A stretch of 64,000 nt of DNA, taken from assembly GCF_009669325.1 (NCBI RefSeq), contig NZ_SZWE01000002.1, positions 372,001-436,000 of the forward strand, read 5' to 3'. Below the pieces are notes generated by a model, which had not been told where the DNA came from, searched no databases, and saw only the letters and a list, made by a program, of their open reading frames with translations. This DNA comes from Roseovarius bejariae. GTDB lineage: Bacteria; Pseudomonadota; Alphaproteobacteria; Rhodobacterales; Rhodobacteraceae. The position numbers and the translations under genes were made by a program. Positions 55,003 through 63,457 of this stretch are shown piece by piece; the stretch's first letter is position 1, and each line of letters begins with the position of its first letter.

Positions 55003-55566
55003 ATGTCGGATGATTTCATCCTCGATACAGACGATCTGGAGCGCCGGATGGAAGGGGCAATGGCCTCGCTTCGGACGGAATTCGCATCGCTTCGCACGGG
55101 GCGGGCGAGCGCCTCGATGCTGGAGCCGGTGCAGGTGGAGGCCTATGGCCAGATGACGCCGATCAACCAGGTCGGGACGGTCAATGTGCCCGAGCCGCGC
55201 ATGGTGACGGTCAATGTCTGGGACAAGAGCCTTGTCAACAAGGTGGAAAAGGCCATTCGCGAAAGCGGTCTGGGGATCAATCCGCAGATGAACGGCACGA
55301 TCATCATGTTGCCGATCCCGGAATTGAACGAGGAGCGCCGCCGCGAGCTGGGCAAGGTGGCGGGCCAATATGCCGAGAGCGCGCGGGTGGCCATCCGCAA
55401 CGTGCGCCGCGACGGCATGGACCAGATCAAGAAGGCCAAGGCCGACGGCATGTCGGAAGATGACCAGAAGTTCTGGGAATCGGCGGTTCAGGAAACGACC
55501 GACAAGTTTATCGCCATGGTCGATGAGGCGCTTGAACACAAGCAAGCCGAGATCATGCAGGTTTGA
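55003..55566 (+). CDS. frr: Ribosome recycling factor
   Basis: The 187-residue protein splits post-termination ribosomes with EF-G. Typical features: [20 protein letters not shown] early on, [20 protein letters not shown] (domain II), [20 protein letters not shown], and the long helix with [15 protein letters not shown] and [20 protein letters not shown]. Length is standard. It works with RF1, also encoded in this window at 6922. uppS follows 19 bp later. Confidence 0.97.
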   Translation: MSDDFILDTDDLERRMEGAMASLRTEFASLRTGRASASMLEPVQVEAYGQMTPINQVGTVNVPEPRMVTVNVWDKSLVNKVEKAIRESGLGINPQMNGTIIMLPIPELNEERRRELGKVAGQYAESARVAIRNVRRDGMDQIKKAKADGMSEDDQKFWESAVQETTDKFIAMVDEALEHKQAEIMQV

Positions 55567-55585
55567 GTAACGCGGGGTTGCCGTC

Positions 55586-56311
55586 ATGGCAAAGAAACCG
55601 GCCGAAAGATGCGGCCCACGCCATGTGGCGATCATAATGGATGGCAATGGCCGCTGGGCGCAATCGCGCGGGCGGCCACGTCTTTTTGGCCACCATGCCG
55701 GGGCGCGGCGGGTGCGCGAGATTGTCAGCGCCTGTCCCGACCTTGGGGTCAAGTACCTGACGATCTTTGCCTTTTCGACGGAAAACTGGAAGCGGACCCA
55801 GACCGAGGTGGCGGGCCTAATGAGCCTGTTCCGCCGCTATATCATGAAGGAAATGCAGGATTTCGTGCGGGAAAACGTGCGGGTGCGGTTTATCGGCGAC
55901 CGGCCGCGCCTTGATGCCAAACTGCGGGCCCTGATGGACGAGGCCGAGGCAATGACCGCGCATTGCGACGGTACGAACCTGACGATTGCCCTGAATTACG
56001 GGGGCCGTGACGAGGTGGCGCGTGCCACCAAGCGGTTGGCGCAGGATGTGGCCGATGGCAATCTGGACCCGGCGGATGTGGACGAGGAAACCCTGCCCAA
56101 GTATCTGGATACCTGCGTGGTGCCGGACCCCGATCTGGTGATACGCACGAGCGGCGAGGCGCGGATTTCGAATTTCCTTCTGTGGCAGTCGGCCTATGCG
56201 GAATACGAGTTCATCGACACGCTCTGGCCGGATTTCACGCCCGAGATTTTTGCCGAGGTCCTGACATCCTATGGTGCGCGGGATCGCCGGTTTGGCGCGG
56301 TGCCCGTATGA
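55586..56311 (+). CDS. uppS: Isoprenyl transferase (undecaprenyl diphosphate synthase)
   Basis: UppS condenses isopentenyl diphosphate into the C55 lipid carrier for peptidoglycan and LPS sugars. The 241-residue cis-prenyltransferase has IIMDGNGRWAQSRGRPRLFG with the catalytic Asp, GARRVREIVSAC, FAFSTENWKRTQTEV, and the C-terminal PDLVIRTSGEARISNFLLWQ and LWPDF. It overlaps the cdsA start by 4 bp (ATGA). The substrate IPP comes from the pathway that includes Dxr, two genes on. Confidence 0.96.
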   Translation: MAKKPAERCGPRHVAIIMDGNGRWAQSRGRPRLFGHHAGARRVREIVSACPDLGVKYLTIFAFSTENWKRTQTEVAGLMSLFRRYIMKEMQDFVRENVRVRFIGDRPRLDAKLRALMDEAEAMTAHCDGTNLTIALNYGGRDEVARATKRLAQDVADGNLDPADVDEETLPKYLDTCVVPDPDLVIRTSGEARISNFLLWQSAYAEYEFIDTLWPDFTPEIFAEVLTSYGARDRRFGAVPV

Positions 56312-57087
56312 GCGGGGCGGGCCAATGGGGGGATCTTGCGCCGCGGGTGATCTCGGGCGTGGTCATGGCCGTGGCCGGGGGGCTGTTGGTTTGGGGCGGC
56401 GGATGGCCCTTTGCCATTGCGATCAGTGCCTTGGGCGGTTTGATGATCTGGGAGGCCGCGCGCATGTTCGGCGCGCCGCGGGCCGTCGGCATGGGCCTGA
56501 TGGGGGCGGCGGCGGTGTTCGGGGCCTTGATCCTGCCGGGGATACTGGTTTTGCCGGTGCTGCTGGCGGCGGCGATTGCCACGGCGGGGGATATTGCCCG
56601 TGAAAAGGGGGTTTACGCGCTTCTGGCGGGCTGGGTGCTGATCGGCTGTTACGCGGTGGCGATGTTGCGCGCCGAGTCCGGTCTTGGCTGGATCGTCTGG
56701 CTTGTGCTGGTGGTCGTGGTGTCGGACGTGGCGGGATATTTCGCGGGCCGGATTCTGGGCGGTCCGAAGTTCTGGCCCAAGGTCAGCCCGAAAAAGACAT
56801 GGTCGGGCACGGTGGCCGGGTGGGTCGCGGCCGCGGTGGTGGGCGCGGTGATGGCCGGGCCGTTGGGCGCCGGGGCCGGGTTGGTCGTGATCTCGGTTCT
56901 GGTGAGCTTTGCCGGGCAGATGGGCGACATCGCGGAAAGTGCCGTGAAGCGGCATGTGGAGGTCAAGGACAGTTCCGATCTGATCCCCGGCCATGGCGGT
57001 GTTCTGGACCGGTTCGACGCCATGCTGGGCGCCGGGGTACTGGTGTTCGTGCTGATCCAGCTTGGCCTGATGCCGGGGGTGGCATGA
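56308..57087 (+). CDS. cdsA: Phosphatidate cytidylyltransferase
   Basis: CdsA makes CDP-diacylglycerol for phospholipid synthesis. The 259-residue membrane protein starts at ATG 56308 and has about seven hydrophobic segments. The family signature is present near the C-terminus: SAVKRHVEVKDSSDLIPGHG then GVLDRFDAM. It overlaps uppS by 4 bp and the dxr ATG by 4 bp, so uppS-cdsA-dxr are translated as a coupled unit. A longer frame from 56182 lies within uppS and was rejected. Confidence 0.95.
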   Translation: MSGAGQWGDLAPRVISGVVMAVAGGLLVWGGGWPFAIAISALGGLMIWEAARMFGAPRAVGMGLMGAAAVFGALILPGILVLPVLLAAAIATAGDIAREKGVYALLAGWVLIGCYAVAMLRAESGLGWIVWLVLVVVVSDVAGYFAGRILGGPKFWPKVSPKKTWSGTVAGWVAAAVVGAVMAGPLGAGAGLVVISVLVSFAGQMGDIAESAVKRHVEVKDSSDLIPGHGGVLDRFDAMLGAGVLVFVLIQLGLMPGVA

Positions 57088-58256
57088 AGCGCGTCAGTAT
57101 CCTTGGGGCGACGGGTTCCATCGGGCAGAACACGATTGATTTGATCCGCCGCGCGCCGGAGCGGTTTGACGTGGTGGCCCTGACGGGTGGGCGCAACATT
57201 GACCGGCTGGCGCGCGATGCCATCGAGCTGGGCGCCGATGTGGCGGTGACGGCGCATGATGATTTGCTGGTTTCGCTGCGCGAGGCCCTCAAGGGCAGCG
57301 CGGTCGAGGCCGCCGCCGGTGAGGCGGCCTTGGTGGAGGCGGCGTCGCGGCCTGCGCATTGGGTGATGTCGGCGATTGTCGGGGCGGCGGGGTTGCCGCC
57401 CGGTCTGGCCGCGCTTGAGCAGGGGGCGACGCTGGCCTTGGCGAACAAGGAGTCGCTGGTGGCGGCGGGGCCGTTGCTGATGCGGACGGCGCGGGTAAAC
57501 CATGCGCGGATCATCCCTGTGGACAGCGAACATTCGGCGATTTTCCAGGCCTTGGTGGGCGAGGACATGGCGGCGGTCAACCGCTGCATCATCACCGCCA
57601 GTGGCGGTGCGTTTCGCGATTGGCCGCTGGAGGATCTGGCGGGGGCCACGCCCGAGCAGGCGGCGACCCATCCGAATTGGGCCATGGGGCAGCGGATCAC
57701 CATCGATTCGGCCTCGATGTTCAACAAGGCCTTGGAAGTGATCGAGGCGCGGGAGTTTTTCGGCTTCCGGCCCGAGCAGATCGAGGTGGTGATTCACCCC
57801 GAATCGATGGTTCACGCGCTGGTCGGGTTTTGCGATGGGGGGCTGATGGCGCATGTCGGCCCGCCGGATATGCGCCACGCCATCGGCTATGCCCTGAACT
57901 GGCCGCAGCGGTTTGACCTGCCGGTGGAGGCGCTGGACCTTGTGGCGCTTGGGCAGTTGACCTTTCGCGCGCCGGATGTGGCGCGCTACCCGGCGCTGCG
58001 GCTGGCGCGGGAGGTGATGGAGCGGCGCGGATTGACCGGCGCGGTGTTCAATGCTGCCAAGGAGCGCGCTCTGGATCATTTCATCGCCCATCGCCTGCCG
58101 TTCATGGGCATGGCGGAGGTTGTCGAGGAGGTAATTGCCCGGATAGAGGCCGAGAATGGCCTTATTGATGCCGGGATCACGCTTGAAACCGTGGGGCAGG
58201 CGGACCATCTGGCACGGATAGCCGCCGATCAGGTCGTGCAGGACAAATACAGTTAA
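57084..58256 (+). CDS. dxr: 1-deoxy-D-xylulose 5-phosphate reductoisomerase
   Basis: Dxr converts DXP to MEP, the committed step of non-mevalonate isoprenoid synthesis, using NADPH. The 390-residue protein shows ILGATGSIGQNTIDLIRRAP (nucleotide binding), ANKESLVAAGPLL, PVDSEHSAIFQAL, the metal/substrate region ASGGAFRDWPLEDL and MGQRITIDSASMFNKALEVI. The order before rseP is the common one. No deviations seen. Confidence 0.96.
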   Translation: MKRVSILGATGSIGQNTIDLIRRAPERFDVVALTGGRNIDRLARDAIELGADVAVTAHDDLLVSLREALKGSAVEAAAGEAALVEAASRPAHWVMSAIVGAAGLPPGLAALEQGATLALANKESLVAAGPLLMRTARVNHARIIPVDSEHSAIFQALVGEDMAAVNRCIITASGGAFRDWPLEDLAGATPEQAATHPNWAMGQRITIDSASMFNKALEVIEAREFFGFRPEQIEVVIHPESMVHALVGFCDGGLMAHVGPPDMRHAIGYALNWPQRFDLPVEALDLVALGQLTFRAPDVARYPALRLAREVMERRGLTGAVFNAAKERALDHFIAHRLPFMGMAEVVEEVIARIEAENGLIDAGITLETVGQADHLARIAADQVVQDKYS

Positions 58257-58274
58257 ACAGGGAGGCACAGCGCC

Positions 58275-59615
58275 TTGGATATCGCACTCATGCTGCCGTT
58301 GGGCAATTTTGGCCTTGCCGTTCTTGCCTTCGTGGTGGCCTTGTCGGTCATCGTCGCGGTGCATGAATACGGCCATTACATCGTGGGCCGGTGGTGCGGG
58401 ATCAAGGCGGATGTCTTTTCGCTGGGCTTCGGGCCGGTTCTGTTCGCGCGTGAGGACAAGCGCGGCACGCGCTGGCAACTGGCCGCGTTACCCTTTGGCG
58501 GCTACGTCAAGTTCAAGGGCGATGGCGATGCCGCCAGCGCGACGCAGGCCGGCGACATTGAAGAGATGTCGCCCGAGGAGCGCCGCCAGACCATGGCAGG
58601 CGCGCCGCTTTGGGCGCGGGCGGCGACGGTTGTTGCGGGGCCGCTGTTCAATTTCATCCTGTCGATCGCGATTTTCGGGGCGGTGATGATGAGCCAGGGC
58701 AAGGTGGCCGAGCCCTTGACCGTGGGCGAGCTTCACCCATTGCCGCAATCCGGCTTCGGCCTTCAGGCAGGCGATGAGTTGCTGGCCATCGCCGGGCGCG
58801 ACTTGCCCGATTACGGCGCGCCGGGCGGGCTTGGAGATTTCATCGATACGCTCCCGGTCGAAGAAAGCCTGGATTACCGGGTGCGCCGGGAGGGGCGCGA
58901 GATCGTGGTTGATGGCCCCTATCCGCAGCCCACGCGCATCATGCAACTGGCACCGCAATCGGCGGCAATCGAAAGCGGCCTTGCGCCGGGCGATGTGATC
59001 GTCGGGGTCGAGGGGCAGAAAATTCTGGCCTTTGACGAGCTTAAGCAGGTGGTCGAATCCTCGGATGGCCGTGCCCTGGCGCTGGATGTCTGGCGCGATG
59101 GCGAGGTGATGCAATTCGAATTGACGCCGCGGCGGGTGGATGAGCCGAAGCCCGAGGGCGGGTTTCGCACCGAATGGCGGATCGGCATTGCCGGCGGCAT
59201 GGCCTTTGATTTCGCCACCGAGCGCATGGGCCCGGGAGAGGCCCTTGTGGGGGGCGCGGCACAGACGTGGGCGGTCATGTCGAATTCGGTCTCGGGCCTA
59301 TACCACATGCTGATCGGGGCGATCAGCGCCTGTAACATGTCGGGCCCTATCGGGATTGCCGAGGTGTCGGGCGCGATGGCCAGTCAGGGCGCGAGCAGTT
59401 TCGTCTGGTTCATTGCGGTCCTGTCGGCGGCAATCGGGTTTTTGAACCTGTTTCCGATTCCGGTGCTGGATGGGGGGCATCTGGTGTTCTACGCCTTCGA
59501 GGCGGTGACCGGAAAACCGCCCAGCGACGGGGCTTTGCGCATCCTGATGACTATCGGGTTGACCTTGGTTCTGGGGCTGATGGGCTTTGCCCTGATCACC
59601 GATATTCTGTGTTGA
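58275..59615 (+). CDS. rseP: RIP metalloprotease RseP
   Basis: A TTG at 58275 is the only good start before the first membrane span; an AGGGAGGCACAG stretch lies upstream. The 446-residue site-2 protease has HEYGH at about 30-34 (zinc and catalytic Glu), LPFGGYVKF, PDZ domains between about 150 and 320, and the third-ligand motif NLFPIPVLDGGHL near the C-terminus. RseP cuts membrane anti-sigma factors and leftover signal peptides. It stands next to bamA, linking envelope stress and assembly. Confidence 0.95.
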   Translation: MDIALMLPLGNFGLAVLAFVVALSVIVAVHEYGHYIVGRWCGIKADVFSLGFGPVLFAREDKRGTRWQLAALPFGGYVKFKGDGDAASATQAGDIEEMSPEERRQTMAGAPLWARAATVVAGPLFNFILSIAIFGAVMMSQGKVAEPLTVGELHPLPQSGFGLQAGDELLAIAGRDLPDYGAPGGLGDFIDTLPVEESLDYRVRREGREIVVDGPYPQPTRIMQLAPQSAAIESGLAPGDVIVGVEGQKILAFDELKQVVESSDGRALALDVWRDGEVMQFELTPRRVDEPKPEGGFRTEWRIGIAGGMAFDFATERMGPGEALVGGAAQTWAVMSNSVSGLYHMLIGAISACNMSGPIGIAEVSGAMASQGASSFVWFIAVLSAAIGFLNLFPIPVLDGGHLVFYAFEAVTGKPPSDGALRILMTIGLTLVLGLMGFALITDILC

Positions 59616-59712
59616 CCCTGCCGATGGCCACAATCTGGCCATAATTCCATTCGTATTTTCGCCATAGTGGTCTGGCACTTATCTCGATGACGCAGTGTAA
59701 CGGAGATACGTC

Positions 59713-59838
59713 GTGCAACACATCGTGAGTGGATATCGCGGATTGAGCGTGCTGATGGACCTGAATTGGGACCGTCTGTTGTATCTGGCTGCGATTCTTG
59801 CGGCTTTGCTGGCAGGGGGCTTTATCGGGTCCTTGTGA
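59713..59838 (+). CDS. Small single-span membrane protein, 41 residues, between rseP and bamA
   Basis: A GTG at 59713, with GGAG 8 bp upstream, opens a 41-residue frame ending at TGA 59836-59838: V/M-QHIVSGYRGLSVLMDLNW then DRLLYLAAILAALLAGGFIG and SL. The hydrophobic end is one membrane span with glycine-rich packing face. Similar short ORFs occur before bamA in other Rhodobacterales as I recall. An internal ATG at 59755 (MDLNWDRLL) could also start it. Its position in the BamA cluster makes an envelope role possible. Confidence 0.6.
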   Translation: MQHIVSGYRGLSVLMDLNWDRLLYLAAILAALLAGGFIGSL

Positions 59839-59960
59839 TGCGGTGAAATATCGCTTTGGCGGTAACGTGCCGGGGTGTTCCTGTGTCGAATGGCGTTTTG
59901 ACAAGCCATGCTTTCCCGGTTACTCACAATTTAATTGGGATGTAGAGCTGGAATTGTTCG

Positions 59961-62297
59961 ATGCAGGATTTCGGAGAGACTCAGGCGCGGCGCCTTGGGG
60001 AGGCTAAGCGGATCGCGGGGATGCTGCGTCTGGGATTGATGGCTTTCGTGGCCATTGTCCTGTTGGGCTTGCCGGGGCAGGCCGAGGCACAAAACTATCG
60101 CTTCAATTCGGTCAGTATCGAGGGCAACCAGCGTGTCGATGGGGCCACCATCCTGAATTACGCCGGAATCGCCCGGGGCGAGACTGTCTCGGCCGCGGAG
60201 TTGAACGAGGCTTATCAGCGCATCCTTGGCAGCGGTCTTTTTGAAACCGTCAACATCGAGCCGCAGGGCAGCCGCCTTGTCATCAAGGTGGAAGAATATC
60301 CCACGATCAACCGTATTTCCTTTGAGGGGAACAAGCGGCTGAAGGACGAGGACCTTGAGGGCTTCATCGAAAGCCGGTCGCGGCAGGTGTTCAGCCCCAG
60401 CAAGGCCGAGCGCGACGCCTCGGTCTTGACGGAAGCTTATGAACAGAATGGCCGTATCGCGGCGCGCATCACGCCCAAGGTCATCCGCCGCAGCGACAAC
60501 CGGGTCGATCTTGTCTTCGAGATTTTCGAAGGGGGCAAGATCGAGGTGCAGCGCATCGGGTTCGTCGGCAACCGGGCCTATTCGGACCGCCGGTTGCGCC
60601 GGGTGATCGATTCGAAGCAGGCGGGCCTGTTGCGGGCGATCATCGAACGCGATTCCTTTGTCGAGGATCGCTTGCAATTCGACCGTCAGGTTCTGACCGA
60701 TTTCTACCAGTCGCGCGGTTATGTCGATTTCCGGGTGACCAGCGTGAATGCCGAACTGGCACGTGAGCGGGATGCCTATTTCGTGACGTTCAACGTGCAG
60801 GAAGGTCAGCAGTTCCGCTTTGGCGAGATCACCACCGTCAGCGACATTCCGAATGTGGACCCGGCGGAGTACCAGGACGTGCTGAAGGTTCGGCCCGGTG
60901 TGATCTATTCTCCGACGCTGGTTGAAAATTCGGTCGCGCGGATGGAGCGCCTTGGCATCAAGCAGGGGGTGGATTTCCTGCGGGTGGAGCCGCGGATCAC
61001 GCGCAACGATCGTGATCTGACGCTGGATGTGGAATTCGCGCTGGTGCGCGGGCCGCGGGTGTTTGTCGAGCGGATCGACATCGAGGGCAACACGACGACG
61101 CTGGACCGGGTGATCCGGCGGCAGTTCGACGTGGTCGAGGGCGACCCGTTCAACCCGCGCCAGATTCGCGAGGCTGCCGAGCGGATTCGTGCGCTTGGGT
61201 TCTTCAAGGAAGCGGATGTGAACGCGCGCGAGGGATCGCGCCCCGACCAGGTGGTCGTGGATGTGAACGTGGAAGAGACCACGACCGGCACGTTGTCTTT
61301 CGGCGGGAGCTACTCGACCGACTCGGGCTTTGGGATCATGCTTGGCTTCAGCGAGCGGAACTTCATGGGCCGCGGTCAGGAACTGACGGCGCAGGTTTCA
61401 TTCGGAGGGGATACGGCAAACTACGTGGTCGACTTCACCGAACCGGCCTTCCTTGGGCGGGATGTGGAGTTCGGGTTCCGGACCTCCTATCAGGAGACCG
61501 ATACCAACAACACCAACCTTTACGATACGGTCTATGGCGACCTGCGCCCCAGCCTGACCTTCCCGGTCAGCGAGAACGGGCGTCTGGCGCTGTATTACAG
61601 CCTCGTTTACGGCGAGATGAATGATTACATCGGGACGTTCCCCAACGGTATTCTGGCCAACGAAACCAACATCGGGGGCCGGTTCTCAAGCGCGCTGGGA
61701 TATGAATATACCTATGACACGCGCCGCACGGGCCTGAACCCCAATGCCGGTGTGCTGTTGTCCTTCGGGCAGGAGTTCGCGGGGCTGGGTGGCGATGTGG
61801 AATTCATCCGCACCTCGGCGCGCATTCTGGGCCAGACCAAGGTCTTGAACGAGGAAGTGACCCTGCGGGCCTCTTTGGAAGGCGGGATGCTGGAATATGG
61901 CGGGGGCGATAGCAGCCGCGCCATCGACCGGTACAACAACAAGATCATGCGCGGCTTTGAGCCGGGCGGTATCGGGCCGAAGGAAGGCAACGAGTTCCTG
62001 GGCGGCAACTATTATGCCGTGGCCAAGTTCGAGGCGGAGTTCCCGCTGGGCCTGCCCGAGGAATACGGGATCAGTGGCGGTGCTTTCTACGATGTCGGCT
62101 CGATCTGGGATGTGAATACGGCGAATGCGGTTGGCCCCCTGTCGTCGACGGGGTTCAAAGATCGTCATGCTGTCGGTCTGTCGCTGTTCTGGAAGTCGCC
62201 CTTCGGGCCGTTGCGGATGAACTTTGCGCATACCATCAAGAAAGAACCGGGTGACAGTGACCAGTTCTTCGACCTGACGGTCAGAACGGAATTTTAA
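59961..62297 (+). CDS. bamA: Outer-membrane protein assembly factor BamA
   Basis: BamA folds and inserts outer-membrane beta-barrels. The 778-residue protein has a signal peptide ending near GQAEAQ (about 46), POTRA domains to about 400 (NRISFEGNKRLKDEDLEGFI, VDLVFEIFEGGKIEVQRIGF, VFVERIDIEGNTTTLDRVIR), then a 16-strand barrel with the VRGF-like MRGFEPGGIGPKEGNEFLGG motif and a C-terminal Phe (LTVRTEF). The long N-terminus before the signal core suggests an alternative start at the ATG at 60021 (MLRLGLMAFVAIV). Confidence 0.94.
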   Translation: MQDFGETQARRLGEAKRIAGMLRLGLMAFVAIVLLGLPGQAEAQNYRFNSVSIEGNQRVDGATILNYAGIARGETVSAAELNEAYQRILGSGLFETVNIEPQGSRLVIKVEEYPTINRISFEGNKRLKDEDLEGFIESRSRQVFSPSKAERDASVLTEAYEQNGRIAARITPKVIRRSDNRVDLVFEIFEGGKIEVQRIGFVGNRAYSDRRLRRVIDSKQAGLLRAIIERDSFVEDRLQFDRQVLTDFYQSRGYVDFRVTSVNAELARERDAYFVTFNVQEGQQFRFGEITTVSDIPNVDPAEYQDVLKVRPGVIYSPTLVENSVARMERLGIKQGVDFLRVEPRITRNDRDLTLDVEFALVRGPRVFVERIDIEGNTTTLDRVIRRQFDVVEGDPFNPRQIREAAERIRALGFFKEADVNAREGSRPDQVVVDVNVEETTTGTLSFGGSYSTDSGFGIMLGFSERNFMGRGQELTAQVSFGGDTANYVVDFTEPAFLGRDVEFGFRTSYQETDTNNTNLYDTVYGDLRPSLTFPVSENGRLALYYSLVYGEMNDYIGTFPNGILANETNIGGRFSSALGYEYTYDTRRTGLNPNAGVLLSFGQEFAGLGGDVEFIRTSARILGQTKVLNEEVTLRASLEGGMLEYGGGDSSRAIDRYNNKIMRGFEPGGIGPKEGNEFLGGNYYAVAKFEAEFPLGLPEEYGISGGAFYDVGSIWDVNTANAVGPLSSTGFKDRHAVGLSLFWKSPFGPLRMNFAHTIKKEPGDSDQFFDLTVRTEF

Positions 62298-62298
62298 G

Positions 62299-62916
62299 GT
62301 GACCCTGCTGCGGCGTATTCTTGTCGCGGCGGGTTTGGCCGGGGTGCTTGGCGTGGCCCCGGCGCCTGCTGTTCTGGCGCAGGACGTGGGTGTCGTGCAG
62401 AGCGAGATCCTTGTTCTGGACCCCGAGCGCCTGTTTGCGGAAACCCTGTTGGGCCAGCGGATGCTGGAAGAATTCCAGGCCGCCCGCGAAGCGATGAGCA
62501 CGCGCAACCGGGAGCTTGAGGCCGAGCTGGAGGCCGAGGAGAAATCGCTGACCGAAAAGCGTGCGACCCTGTCGCCGGAGGCATTCCGCGAGCTGGCAGA
62601 TCATTTTGACACCAAGGTTCAACGTATCCGGCGTGAGAGTGACCGGGCGGTGCGCAATCTGGAGCGCCGCCGGGAGTTGCTGCCGGTGCAGTTCATGCGC
62701 ATGGTCGAGCCGGTTCTGGTCGGGCTGATGGAGGATACCGGGGGCGCGGTGATCATGGATGCCCGCAGCGTGCTGTTGCGTGCCGATGCGGTGGATGTCA
62801 CCGATCTGGCCGCGACACGGATCGATGCCGAGATCGGCGAGGGCCCCGAGGCGCCTCAGGCGGACACGCAGGGGAACGAGGCCGCCGGGGATGACGCGGC
62901 GCCCTCGGAGAACTGA
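62299..62916 (+). CDS. skp: OmpH/Skp-like periplasmic chaperone
   Basis: A GTG at 62299, 1 bp after the bamA stop, opens a 205-residue protein: signal peptide (VLGVAPAPAVLAQ), then the Skp pattern of a short strand (VVQSEILVLDPERLFAETLL) and long charged helices (AREAMSTRNRELEAELEAEE, SDRAVRNLERRRELLPVQFM) forming a coiled coil. The tail after about 180 is acidic and of low complexity. Skp holds unfolded outer-membrane proteins for BamA, so coupling to bamA makes sense. Confidence 0.88.
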   Translation: MTLLRRILVAAGLAGVLGVAPAPAVLAQDVGVVQSEILVLDPERLFAETLLGQRMLEEFQAAREAMSTRNRELEAELEAEEKSLTEKRATLSPEAFRELADHFDTKVQRIRRESDRAVRNLERRRELLPVQFMRMVEPVLVGLMEDTGGAVIMDARSVLLRADAVDVTDLAATRIDAEIGEGPEAPQADTQGNEAAGDDAAPSEN

Positions 62917-62987
62917 GCCTGCATCTTGCCCAATCAGGGGGCAGTTGCTAGTGAAGCGCAACGGGACAGTTTTTGAAAGGATACCCC

Positions 62988-63452
62988 ATGAGCGAGCCGT
63001 TGCAGTCTGCGGATATTCACAGAATCCAGCGGTTGATCCCGCATCGGTATCCTTTCCTGTTGATCGACAAGGTGGTCGATATCGACGGCACCCAATCGGC
63101 GCGCGGCATCAAGAACGTCACCATGAACGAGCCGCATTTCCAGGGGCATTTCCCATCCAAGCCGATCATGCCCGGTGTGACCATCGTCGAGGCCATGGCG
63201 CAGACCGCCGCCGTGATGGTGGGGGCCGCGCTTGGCATGGAGGACCGCGAGTTGCTGGTCTATTTCATGGCCATCGAGAAGTGCAAATTCCGCCGCATGG
63301 TGGTGCCCGGTGATGTGTTGGAAATGAAGATCACCACCACGCGCGGCAAGCCGGGTGGTAAGGTCTGGCGTTTTGCCGGTGTGGCCGAAGTCGAGGGCGA
63401 GATGGCCTGCGAGGCCGAATTCACCGCGATGATGGATTTGCCCAAGGAGTGA
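62988..63452 (+). CDS. fabZ: 3-hydroxyacyl-[acyl-carrier-protein] dehydratase FabZ
   Basis: FabZ removes water from 3-hydroxyacyl-ACP in fatty acid elongation, sharing its substrate with LpxA. The ATG at 62988, with GAAAGG 8 bp upstream, gives 154 residues of hot-dog fold. The catalytic His is in [12 protein letters not shown] and the Glu/Gln helix is [17 protein letters not shown] then TIVEAMAQT. The skp-fabZ-lpxA order here lacks lpxD between skp and fabZ, where many proteobacteria have it. lpxA follows 5 bp later. Confidence 0.96.
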   Translation: MSEPLQSADIHRIQRLIPHRYPFLLIDKVVDIDGTQSARGIKNVTMNEPHFQGHFPSKPIMPGVTIVEAMAQTAAVMVGAALGMEDRELLVYFMAIEKCKFRRMVVPGDVLEMKITTTRGKPGGKVWRFAGVAEVEGEMACEAEFTAMMDLPKE

Positions 63453-63457
63453 CCCGC

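Noticed and set aside
56649..58478. A 609-codon minus-strand open frame opposite cdsA, dxr and rseP
   Set aside because: Shadow frame of low complexity crossing three real genes.
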